A stretch of 64,000 nucleotides of DNA from Lysobacterales bacterium. Its GTDB lineage: Bacteria > Pseudomonadota > Gammaproteobacteria > Xanthomonadales > SZUA-5. Under the pieces are notes generated by a model. The model saw only the letters and a list, made by a program, of their open reading frames with translations. It had not been told where the DNA came from and did not search any database. Position numbers and translations under genes: made by a program. The stretch lies in assembly GCA_022844135.1 (NCBI GenBank), contig JALHMG010000025.1, positions 16,938 to 80,937 on the forward strand, in the 5' to 3' direction. The first letter of the stretch is position 1; each line of letters begins with the position of its first letter. Shown here piece after piece: positions 53,643 through 62,388 of this stretch.

Positions 53643-54545
53643 TCAAACCCACCAAGCCAACACCGGCACCCACACCACGCCCAGCAAAATCCCATATCCC
53701 ACCAGCGCCGCCGCGAGATCGGGATCGAGTTTGGCGCTGGTTGCCAACGCACCGGCGGTGACCATCGGCGGCATGGCGGCTTGCAGGATGGCGGTTTCGA
53801 ACATCAGCGGCGGGGCGTCGGCGGACCACATCAGCATGCCCGCCAGCAGCGGTGCGAGACCGAGCTTGATCGCCAGGCCCGTGGCTGCCGGTGCGAGCAA
53901 TCGTCGCGCGGGTACGAGCTTGAGCTGCATGCCGACCGACAGCATCGCCACGGGCACCAGCAGCGCGGCAAGCCCGCTGGCGACGGTGCGCAGGATCTCC
54001 GGTGTCGTTAGCGGCAACAGGCCAATCCATAGCGCGTGCACGGCCGGAAAACGGACGATGCCGATCACCAGTTCCTTGGCGCGCGTCCAGAACGAGCGTT
54101 TTTCGCCCGCGCCGGCGTAGACGCGCGTGACCCACAGACCCAGCGTGGGCAGTAGCAAGAAGGTGCCGAGCTGATCGTAGATCACCGCCGCGGGCAAAGC
54201 ATCGTTGCCGAGCAGTGCGCGCACCAGCGGGTAGCCGAGGAACGCGGTATTGCCGAGCGCACTGCACAACATCAGGCATGCGATCGTCGCGCGCGACCAG
54301 CCCATCGCGCGGCCGATGAGCCAACTGACCAGCGCGGCAATAATGCCGAGCAGCCATGGCAGCAAGATCACCAGCCACACGTCGCTGCGCCACTCGATAC
54401 GCTGCGCCGACAGCCACACCAGGGGCGGCAGCAATACATAGATCACCAACCACTGCAGTCGCAGCGGCAGCGATTCGGGAAGCGGCGCGCGGCGCAGCAA
54501 CCAGCCGAGCGCCATCATCAGCAGGATGAGCGCAACTGGCGACAT
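53643..54545 (-). CDS. AEC-family (auxin efflux carrier-like) permease
   Basis: Protein of 300 residues with ten hydrophobic helices. Typical landmarks are the N-terminal LILLMMALGWLLRRA, the internal CLMLCSALGNTAFLGYPLV (Asn/Gly-rich crossover) and MLSVGMQLKLVPARRLL, with a second crossover AMPPMVTAGALATSAKLDPD. In bacteria these transport small organic acids or malonate; substrate unknown. The start could be ATG 54545 or GTG 54554. Confidence 0.88.
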   Translation of the reverse strand: MSPVALILLMMALGWLLRRAPLPESLPLRLQWLVIYVLLPPLVWLSAQRIEWRSDVWLVILLPWLLGIIAALVSWLIGRAMGWSRATIACLMLCSALGNTAFLGYPLVRALLGNDALPAAVIYDQLGTFLLLPTLGLWVTRVYAGAGEKRSFWTRAKELVIGIVRFPAVHALWIGLLPLTTPEILRTVASGLAALLVPVAMLSVGMQLKLVPARRLLAPAATGLAIKLGLAPLLAGMLMWSADAPPLMFETAILQAAMPPMVTAGALATSAKLDPDLAAALVGYGILLGVVWVPVLAWWV

Positions 54546-54629
54546 TGCACTCACGGAAAACTATGCAGTGCTTGACGGTTGCTGCCGTAAGCTGCGACGC
54601 GTCGATGGATTCCCAGGAGAGCATGTGCC

Positions 54630-55160
54630 ATGCCACGAATACTACAAACAGCCGGCGCGCTGCTGATACTCGGCAGCGCACTGGTTCTCGCCGGATGCGC
54701 AAGCACGCCCAGCGCCGCACCGCGCCTGGCCACGTTGGAGCGCGAACGCCTGCTCGGCACCTGGCACATCATCGCCAATGTGCCGTACTTCGCCGAGAAG
54801 GGCAAAGTCGCCACGCGCGTCGAGTATGTCGAACGCGCCGATGGCCGGCTCGACGATCTCTTTTACTTCCGCGAATCGATGGATGCGCCGGAAGAGCGCT
54901 GGGAAGGCGTTGCGTGGGCGCTCGACGACACGGGAACACGCTATCGCGCGCGCTTCATCTGGCCGTTCAGCACCGAATTCTGGGTGATCCACATGAACGA
55001 CGACGGCCAGATCGCACTGATCGCCACGCCAGACGCGAAGCTGGCGTGGGTCTACGCACGAACGCCGAAGATCGACGAGGCGCGCTACTCGGCCGCGGTC
55101 GAGAAGCTCGCGGATTATGGTGTCGATACGTCGACGCTGGTGCGGATTCCGCAGCCCTAA
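54630..55160 (+). CDS. blc: Outer-membrane lipocalin (Blc-like)
   Basis: Protein of 176 residues with lipobox LVLAGC (Cys 23). Lipocalin motif GTWHIIANVPYFAEKGKVAT, with the GxW signature, VEYVERADGRLDDLFYFRES and WVIHMNDDGQIALIATPDA. Blc binds lysophospholipids in the outer membrane of E. coli. Shorter N-terminus than plant forms, normal for Blc. Followed by a REP cluster. Confidence 0.9.
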   Translation: MPRILQTAGALLILGSALVLAGCASTPSAAPRLATLERERLLGTWHIIANVPYFAEKGKVATRVEYVERADGRLDDLFYFRESMDAPEERWEGVAWALDDTGTRYRARFIWPFSTEFWVIHMNDDGQIALIATPDAKLAWVYARTPKIDEARYSAAVEKLADYGVDTSTLVRIPQP

Positions 55161-55172
55161 GCGTTGCTTTTT

Positions 55173-55464
55173 GGTACGCGGACCCATGTGGTCCGCACGC
55201 TCTTGCTGTTGCTTTGGGTACGCGGACCCATGGTCCGCACGCTCTTGCCGTTGCTTTGGGTACGCGGACCCATGGTCCGCAGGCTCTTGCTGTTGCTTTG
55301 GGTACGCGGACCCATGGTCCGCACGCTCTTGCCGTTGCTGTTGCTGTTGCTGTTGCGGACAAAGCAGAGCACGAGCATGCGGACCCACGGTTCGCACGCT
55401 GTTGCTGTTGACGACAAAAGCAAAGCAACAGCATGCGGACCATGGGTCCGCATACCCAAAAGCG
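55173..55464. repeat. REP cluster with CTG-rich linkers, six copies
   Basis: Palindromes GCGGACCCATGGTCCGC begin at 55178, 55222, 55264 and 55306 in direct orientation with 42-44-base spacing and GCTCTTGCTGTTGCTTTGGG-type linkers; a fifth (55380 region, GCGGACCCACGGTTCGC) and an inverted sixth (55434 region) follow. A TTGCTG trinucleotide run lies after the fourth. Same palindrome family as the RAYT clusters 27 kb away. The region to 55566 holds no gene. Confidence 0.88.
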
Positions 55465-55566
55465 AGCGACCCTCGCGCAGCACAGCGTCTCGACCGAACG
55501 GCCAACTGCCTATCGCAAGCCTGTGCAGGTAGCATCGTCGCATCGCCAAACTAGAGACGACCGCCG

Positions 55567-56148
55567 ATGCGCTTTTTCGCCGCCGCTGCGCTGCTGTTTT
55601 CGCTGACCGCCCACGCCGATCCCAAGGCGGAAGTCTTCGCCGCCTGGGACGCGATGATCGAGGCCAAGTCCTATCGCGCCGCGATGGAAATCAAGGCCGG
55701 CGGCCAGACCTACCAGCAGAACCTCGACATCATCATCCCCGACCATTTCCGCATGAGCGGTGGCCCAGCGGGCGAAAGCATCGTGACGCCGGCCGGCGCG
55801 TGGATGAAACCGCCCGGTGGTCAATGGATGGCAGCGCCGGACAGCATGCGCGCGATGACCAGGCAGTTCATGGGCGACGATTTCATCGCGCAGGCCAAGG
55901 CGGGCGTGACCAAAGTTGAGGCCAAGGGCGAGCAGGATCTGAATGGCGTGGCGACCAAAGTTTACGAGGTGCACCAGTCCATGAAGGTAATGGGCGTCGA
56001 GTCGAGCAGCGTGACCGATCTCTATGTCGCCGTCGATAGCGGTCGCCCGGTGCGCCAGGTCATCAAAGCCACCGCCATGGGGCAGACCTCGACGACTACG
56101 CAGGACATCACTTACGTGCCGGATTTGAAGATCGAGGCGCCGATGTAA
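55567..56148 (+). CDS. LolA-like periplasmic protein
   Basis: Protein of 193 residues with a signal peptide (FFAAAALLFSLTAHA). The mature part has a LolA/LppX-like half-barrel pattern: MEIKAGGQTYQQNLDIIIPD, FRMSGGPAGESIVTPAGAWM and TDLYVAVDSGRPVRQVIKAT. Lacks the RP-loop details that define LolA itself, so the lipid ligand is unknown. Ends 18 bp before the opposite-strand spoT stop. Confidence 0.75.
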   Translation: MRFFAAAALLFSLTAHADPKAEVFAAWDAMIEAKSYRAAMEIKAGGQTYQQNLDIIIPDHFRMSGGPAGESIVTPAGAWMKPPGGQWMAAPDSMRAMTRQFMGDDFIAQAKAGVTKVEAKGEQDLNGVATKVYEVHQSMKVMGVESSSVTDLYVAVDSGRPVRQVIKATAMGQTSTTTQDITYVPDLKIEAPM

Positions 56149-56166
56149 CCGGGCAGATCTTCGGCC

Positions 56167-58341
56167 TCACCCACTTTGTCGCTGAACGGTCTGCACCACA
56201 TCGCTTCTGCGTATCCGTCGCATCACATCGTTCAAATGCTCGCGGTGGCGCACTTCGATCGTGAACAGCAGGGAGGCGCTGATGCTGTCGCGCTCCAGGT
56301 ACTCGACGTTCTCGATGTTCGAGTTGGTCTCGGCAATGGCGGCGGCGACGGTGGCGAGGACGCCGGGCCGGTTCGCGACTTCGATTTTGAGCTGCGTGCG
56401 GAAATCGCCCTGTACTTCGGGTTCCCAATCGACGCGCACGATGCGATCGGGTTGCTTGCGCATCTCGACTACATTCGGGCAGGTCGTCTGGTGCACCACC
56501 AGACCCTTGCCGGCGCTGAGAAAGCCAATGATCGGATCGCCGGGAATCGGGTGGCAGCAATGCGCGAAGGTCATCACGCCACGCTCGGTGCCGGATATGC
56601 GCACCGCATCGCGCGGCGCTGCAGCGCTTTGGCCTTCGTTGGCCCATAGCTGGCGGGCCACCAGCGCGGGCATGCGTGCACCGAGCGCAATATCGCTCAG
56701 CAATTCTTCCAGGCGCCGCAGCCGGTTTTCGTCGAGGTAGCGACGCAGCGCGTCTTCAGGCAGTGCGTCGAGCCCGCCGCCGATATCGGCGAGGGCGCGG
56801 CCGAGCATGCGGTGACCGAGCGCGATGGCGTCCTCGTGCTGCAGTTGTTTCAGGTAATGCCGGATCGCCGTGCGCGCTTTGCTGGAAACGACGAACTCCA
56901 ACCACTGCGGCTGCGGCGCGGCGCTGGGGGCGGTGACAATTTCCACCGTCTGGCCACTCACAAGGCGCGTGCGTAGCGGTTTCAATTGCCGATCGACGCG
57001 CGCAGCGACCGCGTGATCGCCAACATTGGTGTGCACTGCGTAGGCGAAATCGATCGCGCAGGCGTTTCGCGGCAGCGCAAGGATGCGTCCCTTGGGCGTA
57101 AAAAGGTATACCTCGTCGGGAAACAGATCGACCTTGACCGCTTCCAGAAACTCGATGGAGCTGCCCGCCTGACGCTGGCTGTCGAGCAGCCCCTGCAGCC
57201 ATTCGCGAGCGCGCATCTGCGCGTTGTTCGCTGGCGTGGATTCGGTCTTGTAAATCCAGTGCGCAGCGACGCCGCGCTCGGCGACGACGTCCATATCGTC
57301 GGTGCGGATCTGCACCTCAATCGGCGCGCCGGCTGGGCCAAACAGCACCGTGTGCAAGGACTGATAGCCGTTGGCTTTCGGGATCGCGATGTAGTCTTTG
57401 AATCGATTGTCGAGCGGCTTGTACATCGCGTGCGCCGTGCCGAGCGCCTGATAGCATTGCGAGACCTTGCTGACGATGATGCGTACGCCGTAGACATCCA
57501 TCACTTCGGCAAAGGTCTTTCGGTCGCCGAGCATCTTGCGATAAATGCTGTACGGCGATTTGACGCGGCCCACCACGCGCGCGTGCAAACCATCTTCTTT
57601 GAGGCGCGCGCTGAGCGCCGCTTCGATCTTGCTCATGATCTCGCGGCGATTGCCGATCATGGACTTGATGCGCGCGGCGATCACGGCGTGGCGATGCGGA
57701 TACAGCGCCTTGAACGACAGCTCCTGCAGCTCGCTCTTGAGCTTGTTCATCCCCAGGCGCTGCGCGATAGGCGCATACACTTCCAGCGTCTCGCGCGCGA
57801 TGCGGCGCTGCGAGGCGCCGGACTGCGCCTCCAGGGTGCGCATATTGTGCAGCCGGTCGGCGAGTTTGATCAGCATGACGCGCAAATCGCGCGCCATCGC
57901 CAGCAACATCTTGCGAAAACTCTCCGCGGTGGCCGCCTCGCGCGAGGCGAACTGCACTTTGTCGAGTTTGGTAACGCCATCGACCAGATCGGCCACGTTA
58001 TCGCCGAAATCGCCGCGCAGCGAGTCTTTGGTGACGCCTTCGCAGTCTTCGATGGTGTCGTGCAGAATGCCGGCTTGCAGCGTCTCGGCATCGAGATGCA
58101 TCTCGGCGAGGATGCGCGCCACCGCCACCGGATGGGTGATATACGGCTCGCCGCTCTTGCGGGTCTGGCCGCGGTGCGCGCGTTCGCCGACGACGAAGGC
58201 GCGCTCCACCTGGCGTACCTGCTCGGGCGTCATGTAGCTCTCGAGCATTTGCCGCAAGTCGAGCATGTAGTGCGGCAGCAGGTCCGCTGCCGCGCTCTGC
58301 GGCGCGGTGTCAGCCGTAGCAAGTGCGGACGCGGCGTTCAT
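56167..58341 (-). CDS. spoT: Bifunctional (p)ppGpp hydrolase/synthetase
   Basis: Protein of 724 residues. HD hydrolase with HxxxED (AGILHDTIEDCEGVT), synthetase domain with the bifunctional-type RFKDYIAIPKANGYQSLHT (RXKD motif), TGS domain (EVYLFTPKGRILALPRNACA) and C-terminal ACT domain (VANRPGVLATVAAAIAETNS). It sets the stringent-response alarmone level. 23 bp after rpoZ, as in the gmk-rpoZ-spoT arrangement of gammaproteobacteria. Confidence 0.96.
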   Translation of the reverse strand: MNAASALATADTAPQSAAADLLPHYMLDLRQMLESYMTPEQVRQVERAFVVGERAHRGQTRKSGEPYITHPVAVARILAEMHLDAETLQAGILHDTIEDCEGVTKDSLRGDFGDNVADLVDGVTKLDKVQFASREAATAESFRKMLLAMARDLRVMLIKLADRLHNMRTLEAQSGASQRRIARETLEVYAPIAQRLGMNKLKSELQELSFKALYPHRHAVIAARIKSMIGNRREIMSKIEAALSARLKEDGLHARVVGRVKSPYSIYRKMLGDRKTFAEVMDVYGVRIIVSKVSQCYQALGTAHAMYKPLDNRFKDYIAIPKANGYQSLHTVLFGPAGAPIEVQIRTDDMDVVAERGVAAHWIYKTESTPANNAQMRAREWLQGLLDSQRQAGSSIEFLEAVKVDLFPDEVYLFTPKGRILALPRNACAIDFAYAVHTNVGDHAVAARVDRQLKPLRTRLVSGQTVEIVTAPSAAPQPQWLEFVVSSKARTAIRHYLKQLQHEDAIALGHRMLGRALADIGGGLDALPEDALRRYLDENRLRRLEELLSDIALGARMPALVARQLWANEGQSAAAPRDAVRISGTERGVMTFAHCCHPIPGDPIIGFLSAGKGLVVHQTTCPNVVEMRKQPDRIVRVDWEPEVQGDFRTQLKIEVANRPGVLATVAAAIAETNSNIENVEYLERDSISASLLFTIEVRHREHLNDVMRRIRRSDVVQTVQRQSG

Positions 58342-58364
58342 GCGAACGAGCTTACAGCATTAGA

Positions 58365-58658
58365 CTAGAGATCGTCGTCGCCTTTGCCGAGTCCATCGTC
58401 GAGTTCTGCAGCCGCCCACTCCATCGCCTGGCGTTCGGCAGCCTCGCGCTCGCGCTTCTCGACTTCGGCCAACAGCTCCGGCGTGATCTGCCCAGTGGCG
58501 ATCTCGCGCAGCGCAATCACGGTGGGCTTGTCGTTTTCTTCCGGCACCAAGGTCTCTGCGCCGCGGGCGACCTGACGGGCGCGCTTGCTGGCCATCAACA
58601 CCAGGTTGAAGCGGTTGTCGACCACTTCCAAACAATCTTCAACGGTAATACGCGCCAC
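58365..58658 (-). CDS. rpoZ: RNA polymerase omega subunit
   Basis: Protein of 97 residues: [40 protein letters not shown] and [15 protein letters not shown] are the conserved omega blocks, with a longer acidic tail ([15 protein letters not shown]). gmk, usual upstream, is absent; a TfoX/YjbR-like gene is there instead, so the cluster is rearranged. Confidence 0.96.
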   Translation of the reverse strand: MARITVEDCLEVVDNRFNLVLMASKRARQVARGAETLVPEENDKPTVIALREIATGQITPELLAEVEKREREAAERQAMEWAAAELDDGLGKGDDDL

Positions 58659-58789
58659 AAGCGCTCCTTGCCAATGGGCTAGAGAAAGTCGGGGAACCGG
58701 TGATTGTAAGCGCGAATGCCTCGATGGGGGAAGCGCGAGTCATGGCGCGGAGGCTGGTTGTGGGCTGAACCGACAGAACGCGTGACGCG

Positions 58790-59254
58790 TCAGGAGCGTT
58801 CGGCGCGACCGATCGGTACCAACGCCCACAATTTGGAGAGGTTGAAGCTCGGCACCAGACGGCGAATGGAACGTTCAGCCGGGTTCGGTGCGGGCGGCTC
58901 GACCGGCACCGATCCGCGCGGCAGATCGCGAACGGTAAAGCCTTCTTTTGCAAAGCGTGCCGCCTCCAACGCAAAACGATCCCAACGCAGGAAGTGCAGC
59001 TCGGGGATAAAGACCCAATCCATGCTCGGTATGTCGCGACCCAGCGGGTCCCAATAACGCGAGCCTTCCAGCGCCGTGGCTTGCAGGCGCACGCGGCCGC
59101 GCAGACGAAACGCCATGCCGTCGAAGCAGAAAACCAGGAACGCATGACCCTTGATCAACACGCAAGGTTTGCCATACAACTGCCCGACCGACGCCTCGTG
59201 CGCGCGGCTTAGATACTCGCAAATGGTGTCGAAACGGGTACGCGCATTCGCCAT
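58790..59254 (-). CDS. Hypothetical protein, TfoX-N/YjbR-like
   Basis: Protein of 154 residues from ATG 59254. RFDTICEYLSRAHEASVGQL, GKPCVLIKGHAFLVFCFDGM and WDPLGRDIPSMDWVFIPELH fit the small alpha/beta fold of TfoX N-terminal and YjbR/MmcQ proteins, but the match is weak. The C-terminal 45 residues are Pro/Arg-rich. No clear partner; located upstream of rpoZ. Confidence 0.55.
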   Translation of the reverse strand: MANARTRFDTICEYLSRAHEASVGQLYGKPCVLIKGHAFLVFCFDGMAFRLRGRVRLQATALEGSRYWDPLGRDIPSMDWVFIPELHFLRWDRFALEAARFAKEGFTVRDLPRGSVPVEPPAPNPAERSIRRLVPSFNLSKLWALVPIGRAERS

Positions 59255-59402
59255 TGGTGAGCCTCCCCCCGAAGGCAAGCATTGTTCGCAATCATGCGCG
59301 CGACACGCGCATCAGGGAAGCAAAGCGATGTTTGCTGGCAATTGCGCGGACCTGGTTGGCAGTTTTGTCGAGCTTTGGCTCTGTTCCGGCCTGAAGCAAT
59401 CC

Positions 59403-59430
59403 TTGGCAAGTGCCAAAAGACGGCTACAAT
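59403..59430 (+). promoter_or_regulatory. Promoter with overlapping palindromic site
   Basis: TTGGCA (59403-59408), 16-base spacer, TACAAT (59425-59430) is a good sigma70 match upstream of the Ala-rich lipoprotein gene (about 70-base leader). The -35 is part of TTGGCA-AG-TGCCAA (59403-59416), an inverted repeat suitable as a repressor or activator site. A small CCGAA/TTCGG hairpin (59439-59454) lies in the leader. Confidence 0.6.
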
Positions 59431-59505
59431 TGGCTTAGCCGAATTGCAGTTCGGTCATCTGGCTGTCTTGAGCCAGATCATTATGACCATTTTGAGGACA
59501 CCTCC

Positions 59506-59949
59506 ATGAAGCTCGTCAAGTTTGCGGCGCTGACCGCGTCGCTCGCCCTGTTGGCCGCCTGCGGCGATCAGGGCACCAGCAACAATGAACCGCCCGCCGC
59601 AGCTCCGCAGGAACAAGCCGCTCCGGCGACCCCGGCCGCTGATGCCGCCGCCGCCGTGACCGACGCCGCTGCTGCCGCAACCGACGCCGCCACGGACGCT
59701 GCCGCTGCTGCGACCGACGCTGCTGCCGCCGCGACCGATGCCGCCGCTGCCGCTACGGACGCGGTCGCGACCGCTGCTACCGATGCCGCAACTGCCGCCA
59801 CCGACGCCGCTACCGCAGCTGCGACGGATGCTGCTGCCGCTGCTTCGGCTGCCGCTGGCGATGCCGCCCAGGGCGTGGCCGACGCTGCGCAAGGCGCTGC
59901 TGACGCTGCCAAAGACAAAGCGGAAGAGCTGAAGAAAGACGGCCAATAA
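59506..59949 (+). CDS. Ala/Thr/Asp-repeat lipoprotein
   Basis: Protein of 147 residues. Lipobox ALLAAC (Cys 19), then a Pro-Ala linker and about 80 residues of near-perfect ATDAAAA units that would form a long helix, ending AKDKAEELKKDGQ. It resembles a spacer or periplasmic helical lipoprotein (Lpp- or LEA-like) but has no known domain. Own promoter (59403) and strong terminator (59963) make it a single-gene unit, probably abundant. Confidence 0.85.
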   Translation: MKLVKFAALTASLALLAACGDQGTSNNEPPAAAPQEQAAPATPAADAAAAVTDAAAAATDAATDAAAAATDAAAAATDAAAAATDAVATAATDAATAATDAATAAATDAAAAASAAAGDAAQGVADAAQGAADAAKDKAEELKKDGQ

Positions 59950-59962
59950 TAAAGCCGGATCG

Positions 59963-59999
59963 CGCGACGCTCGGATTCGCCGGGCGTCGCGTTTTTTTT
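59963..59999 (+). terminator. Rho-independent terminator
   Basis: Stem CGCGACGCTCGG (59963-59974)/CCGGGCGTCGCG (59980-59991), loop ATTCG, with one T-G wobble, then eight T (59992-59999). Ends the Ala-rich lipoprotein gene. Confidence 0.93.
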
Positions 60000-60008
60000 G
60001 CAAGACTG

Positions 60009-61580
60009 TCAGCCGGCGCGCAATCGACGCAGCAGCGCCAACGTTCCAGCATCGAGACTGGCAGGCAGCGGCGATCGGACATCCGTCAGAAGGGGCAATA
60101 ACTCGCCGCAGAGTTCCTTGCCCAACTCCACGCCCCACTGATCGAATGAGTTGATGCCAAGTAGCCGCCCCACGAGATAAACCTGATGCTCGTAGAGCGC
60201 AATCAGGCTGCCCAGAGCGCTGGGTGTCAGTCTGTCCATTAATAGCGTGGTGCTCGGCCGGTTGCCTGCGAAAACGCGCTGGCGAGCGCGGGCGATGGCC
60301 ATCTCGCCAGTTTCCGATTCCTGCGCCAACGCCTCCTCGAAGCTGCGCCCGCGCAACAGCGCTGCGCTTTGTGCAGCCATATTCGCGAGCAATGCCGGGT
60401 GATGATCGGCGAAGCGATGATCGGCGTTGCGCGCGGCGACGAATGTGACCGGGACAATGTCCGTGCCTTGGTGCAGCGACTGGAAGAACGCGTGCTGCAC
60501 GCTGGTGCCAACGCCGCCCCAGATAACCGGCGCGGCCGGCACGACCAACTCGCTGCCATCGACCGTGATCGATTTGCCGTTCGACTCCATGACCAGTTGT
60601 TGCAAATATTCCGGCAAGCGCGCCAGGCGTTCGTCGTAAGCGACAACCGCCTGCGCCGGGTAGCCGTAGCCGATTCGATGAAGCAGCTCGACCACCGCCA
60701 TCAGGAATGGTGCGTTCTTGCTCCAGGGCGCCGATTGCACGTGCCGATCGACCAAAGCCGCGCCCGCGAGCAGCGACTCGAAACGATCCGCGCCGAGTGC
60801 AAACACCAGCGGAAATCCGATCGCGCTCCACAATGAGTAACGCCCGCCGATGGCTTCGTCGAATGCCAGAATGCGATCGTCGGCAATGCCGAAGGCCCGC
60901 GCCGCGTCCGGCTTGGCGGTCAGCGCCACCATGCGCTGGGCAATCTGTTCCCCCGGCAAACCGTGTTCCGCGAGCCAGCGCTGCGCACTGATGGCGTTCA
61001 TGCGCGTCTCTTGGGTGCCGAAACTTTTTGAGGCGAGCACGAATGCGCAGCGGGTTGGGTCAAGTCCGGCGACCGCCGCTTCGAGCGCCGCGCCATCGAC
61101 ATTCGCAACAAATCGTAAGTGCCGACCCGCGATGCGCTGCGAACGCAGCGCCTCATAGGCGAGCTTAGGCCCCAGATCCGATCCGCCAATGCCCAGGTTA
61201 ATCAGCGTCTCGATGCCGCTCTGCGCGAGGCGGTCGGACAGCGCCGCCATTTCGTTGCGGACGCTACGCATCGCGGCGTGTTGCGCCTGTAAATGCGGCG
61301 GCGCCTCGACGGCGCGCAGCAGCGGATGCAGCGCCGCACGGTTCTCGGAGCGATTGACGATGCGCCCTGCGAACAGGTCGTCCAGCGCATCGCGCAACCG
61401 TTGCCCGTCCGCGCGCAACGACAGCGTGTCCAGCAATTCTAGCGTCAGCGGCTGTTTGCTGAGATCGAGCCACAACTCGCCAAGTTCGATCCCCAGCGTC
61501 GAGGCGCGCACATGGTCGCCAGCGACCAGCGCGCGCAGGTCGCCGTGCGCAGCTGCATGCGCCCGCAGTGCCTCTAACAT
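60009..61580 (-). CDS. pgi: Glucose-6-phosphate isomerase
   Basis: Glycolytic enzyme, 523 residues (E. coli 549). Signatures: LINLGIGGSDLGPKLAYEAL, VLASKSFGTQETRMNA, GGRYSLWSAIGFPLVFALGA (PGI signature 1) and NSFDQWGVELGKELCGEL (signature 2). ATG 61580-61578 overlaps the panD stop by TGATG, so translation is coupled. Convergent with the lipoprotein gene and its terminator. Confidence 0.96.
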   Translation of the reverse strand: MLEALRAHAAAHGDLRALVAGDHVRASTLGIELGELWLDLSKQPLTLELLDTLSLRADGQRLRDALDDLFAGRIVNRSENRAALHPLLRAVEAPPHLQAQHAAMRSVRNEMAALSDRLAQSGIETLINLGIGGSDLGPKLAYEALRSQRIAGRHLRFVANVDGAALEAAVAGLDPTRCAFVLASKSFGTQETRMNAISAQRWLAEHGLPGEQIAQRMVALTAKPDAARAFGIADDRILAFDEAIGGRYSLWSAIGFPLVFALGADRFESLLAGAALVDRHVQSAPWSKNAPFLMAVVELLHRIGYGYPAQAVVAYDERLARLPEYLQQLVMESNGKSITVDGSELVVPAAPVIWGGVGTSVQHAFFQSLHQGTDIVPVTFVAARNADHRFADHHPALLANMAAQSAALLRGRSFEEALAQESETGEMAIARARQRVFAGNRPSTTLLMDRLTPSALGSLIALYEHQVYLVGRLLGINSFDQWGVELGKELCGELLPLLTDVRSPLPASLDAGTLALLRRLRAG

Positions 61581-61969
61581 CAGGCCATCTCGGCCATCTG
61601 TTTGGGGATGCTGCGATTGGTGTGCGTCATCCGGTTTTGCTTGTCGACGTACACCAGCATCGGCTTGAAGCGCGGCAACTCCGATTCCGGCAGTCCGGCA
61701 TACGCGGCGATGATAATCAGATCGCCAGGGCTGGCGCGATGCGCCGCGGCGCCGTTGATCGAAATGATGCCGGTGCTTTCCTCAGCGCGAATCGCATACG
61801 TCACGAAGCGCTCGCCATTGGTCACGTTGTAAATGTGGATCTGTTCGTACTCATGGATGCCCGAGGCGTCGAGCAATAACCCATCGATCGCGCAGGAACC
61901 CTCGTAGTGCAATTCGGCATGGGTAACGGTGGCGCGATGAATTTTGGCCTTGAGCATATTCAGTTGCAT
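61580..61969 (-). CDS. panD: Aspartate 1-decarboxylase, pyruvoyl-dependent
   Basis: Makes beta-alanine for pantothenate/CoA. 129 residues; [20 protein letters not shown] then the self-cleavage site G24-S25 (YEGSCAID), which yields the pyruvoyl group on Ser25. GGAGG precedes the ATG by 7 bases. An upstream in-frame ATG (62020) is not supported. Fused in an operon with pgi (TGATG overlap); panB and panC are not here. Confidence 0.95.
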   Translation of the reverse strand: MQLNMLKAKIHRATVTHAELHYEGSCAIDGLLLDASGIHEYEQIHIYNVTNGERFVTYAIRAEESTGIISINGAAAHRASPGDLIIIAAYAGLPESELPRFKPMLVYVDKQNRMTHTNRSIPKQMAEMA

Positions 61970-62187
61970 GAGTTTCCTCCAAGCACGCAGCTTTCGTAAG
62001 TTCGCAAGAAGCCTTGCCAATCATCCTGGAAACTTCAGCCAGGCGGGACCGAGAGCGCGGTGGCGGCACCGGGCAGGGCGCAACGAGAAGGGAATAGCCG
62101 TTCTATTCCGACGAGTTGCTGCCAGCCAAATGGCGCTAGCACCGTGCAATCTGCCCTGCCGACCTGAGGACTCAGGATAGGGCAGGC

Positions 62188-62218
62188 AAAAAAAACCCTC
62201 GATCACTAGACCGAGGGT
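62188..62218 (-). terminator. Minus-strand Rho-independent terminator
   Basis: On the minus strand ACCCTCG, loop GTCTAGTGAT, CGAGGGT then eight T (plus coordinates 62188-62195 as A-run, stem 62195-62201 and 62212-62218). It terminates transcription coming from metK, after about 170 nt of untranslated sequence (62219-62388) in which no gene or tRNA was recognised. The panD start is 219 bp further. Confidence 0.85.
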
Positions 62219-62388
62219 CTTCTAATTGGAGTGACGATTACCTCAACGCGCCCTGCGTACCCTGACTGCGTGTTGCATGCCCGTCAGAGTGGTTGCAAAA
62301 GTACCACAGCGTGTTGCGTGAAATCCACTACTTTCTGCTTTTCGTTCAGATTTCTACAATTTCTGGCCGGGATCCGAGCAGGACCCAT

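Noticed and set aside
61970..62388. tRNA or SAH riboswitch between metK and panD
   Set aside because: No cloverleaf or T-arm signature, and no SAH aptamer core found; only a terminator is convincing.
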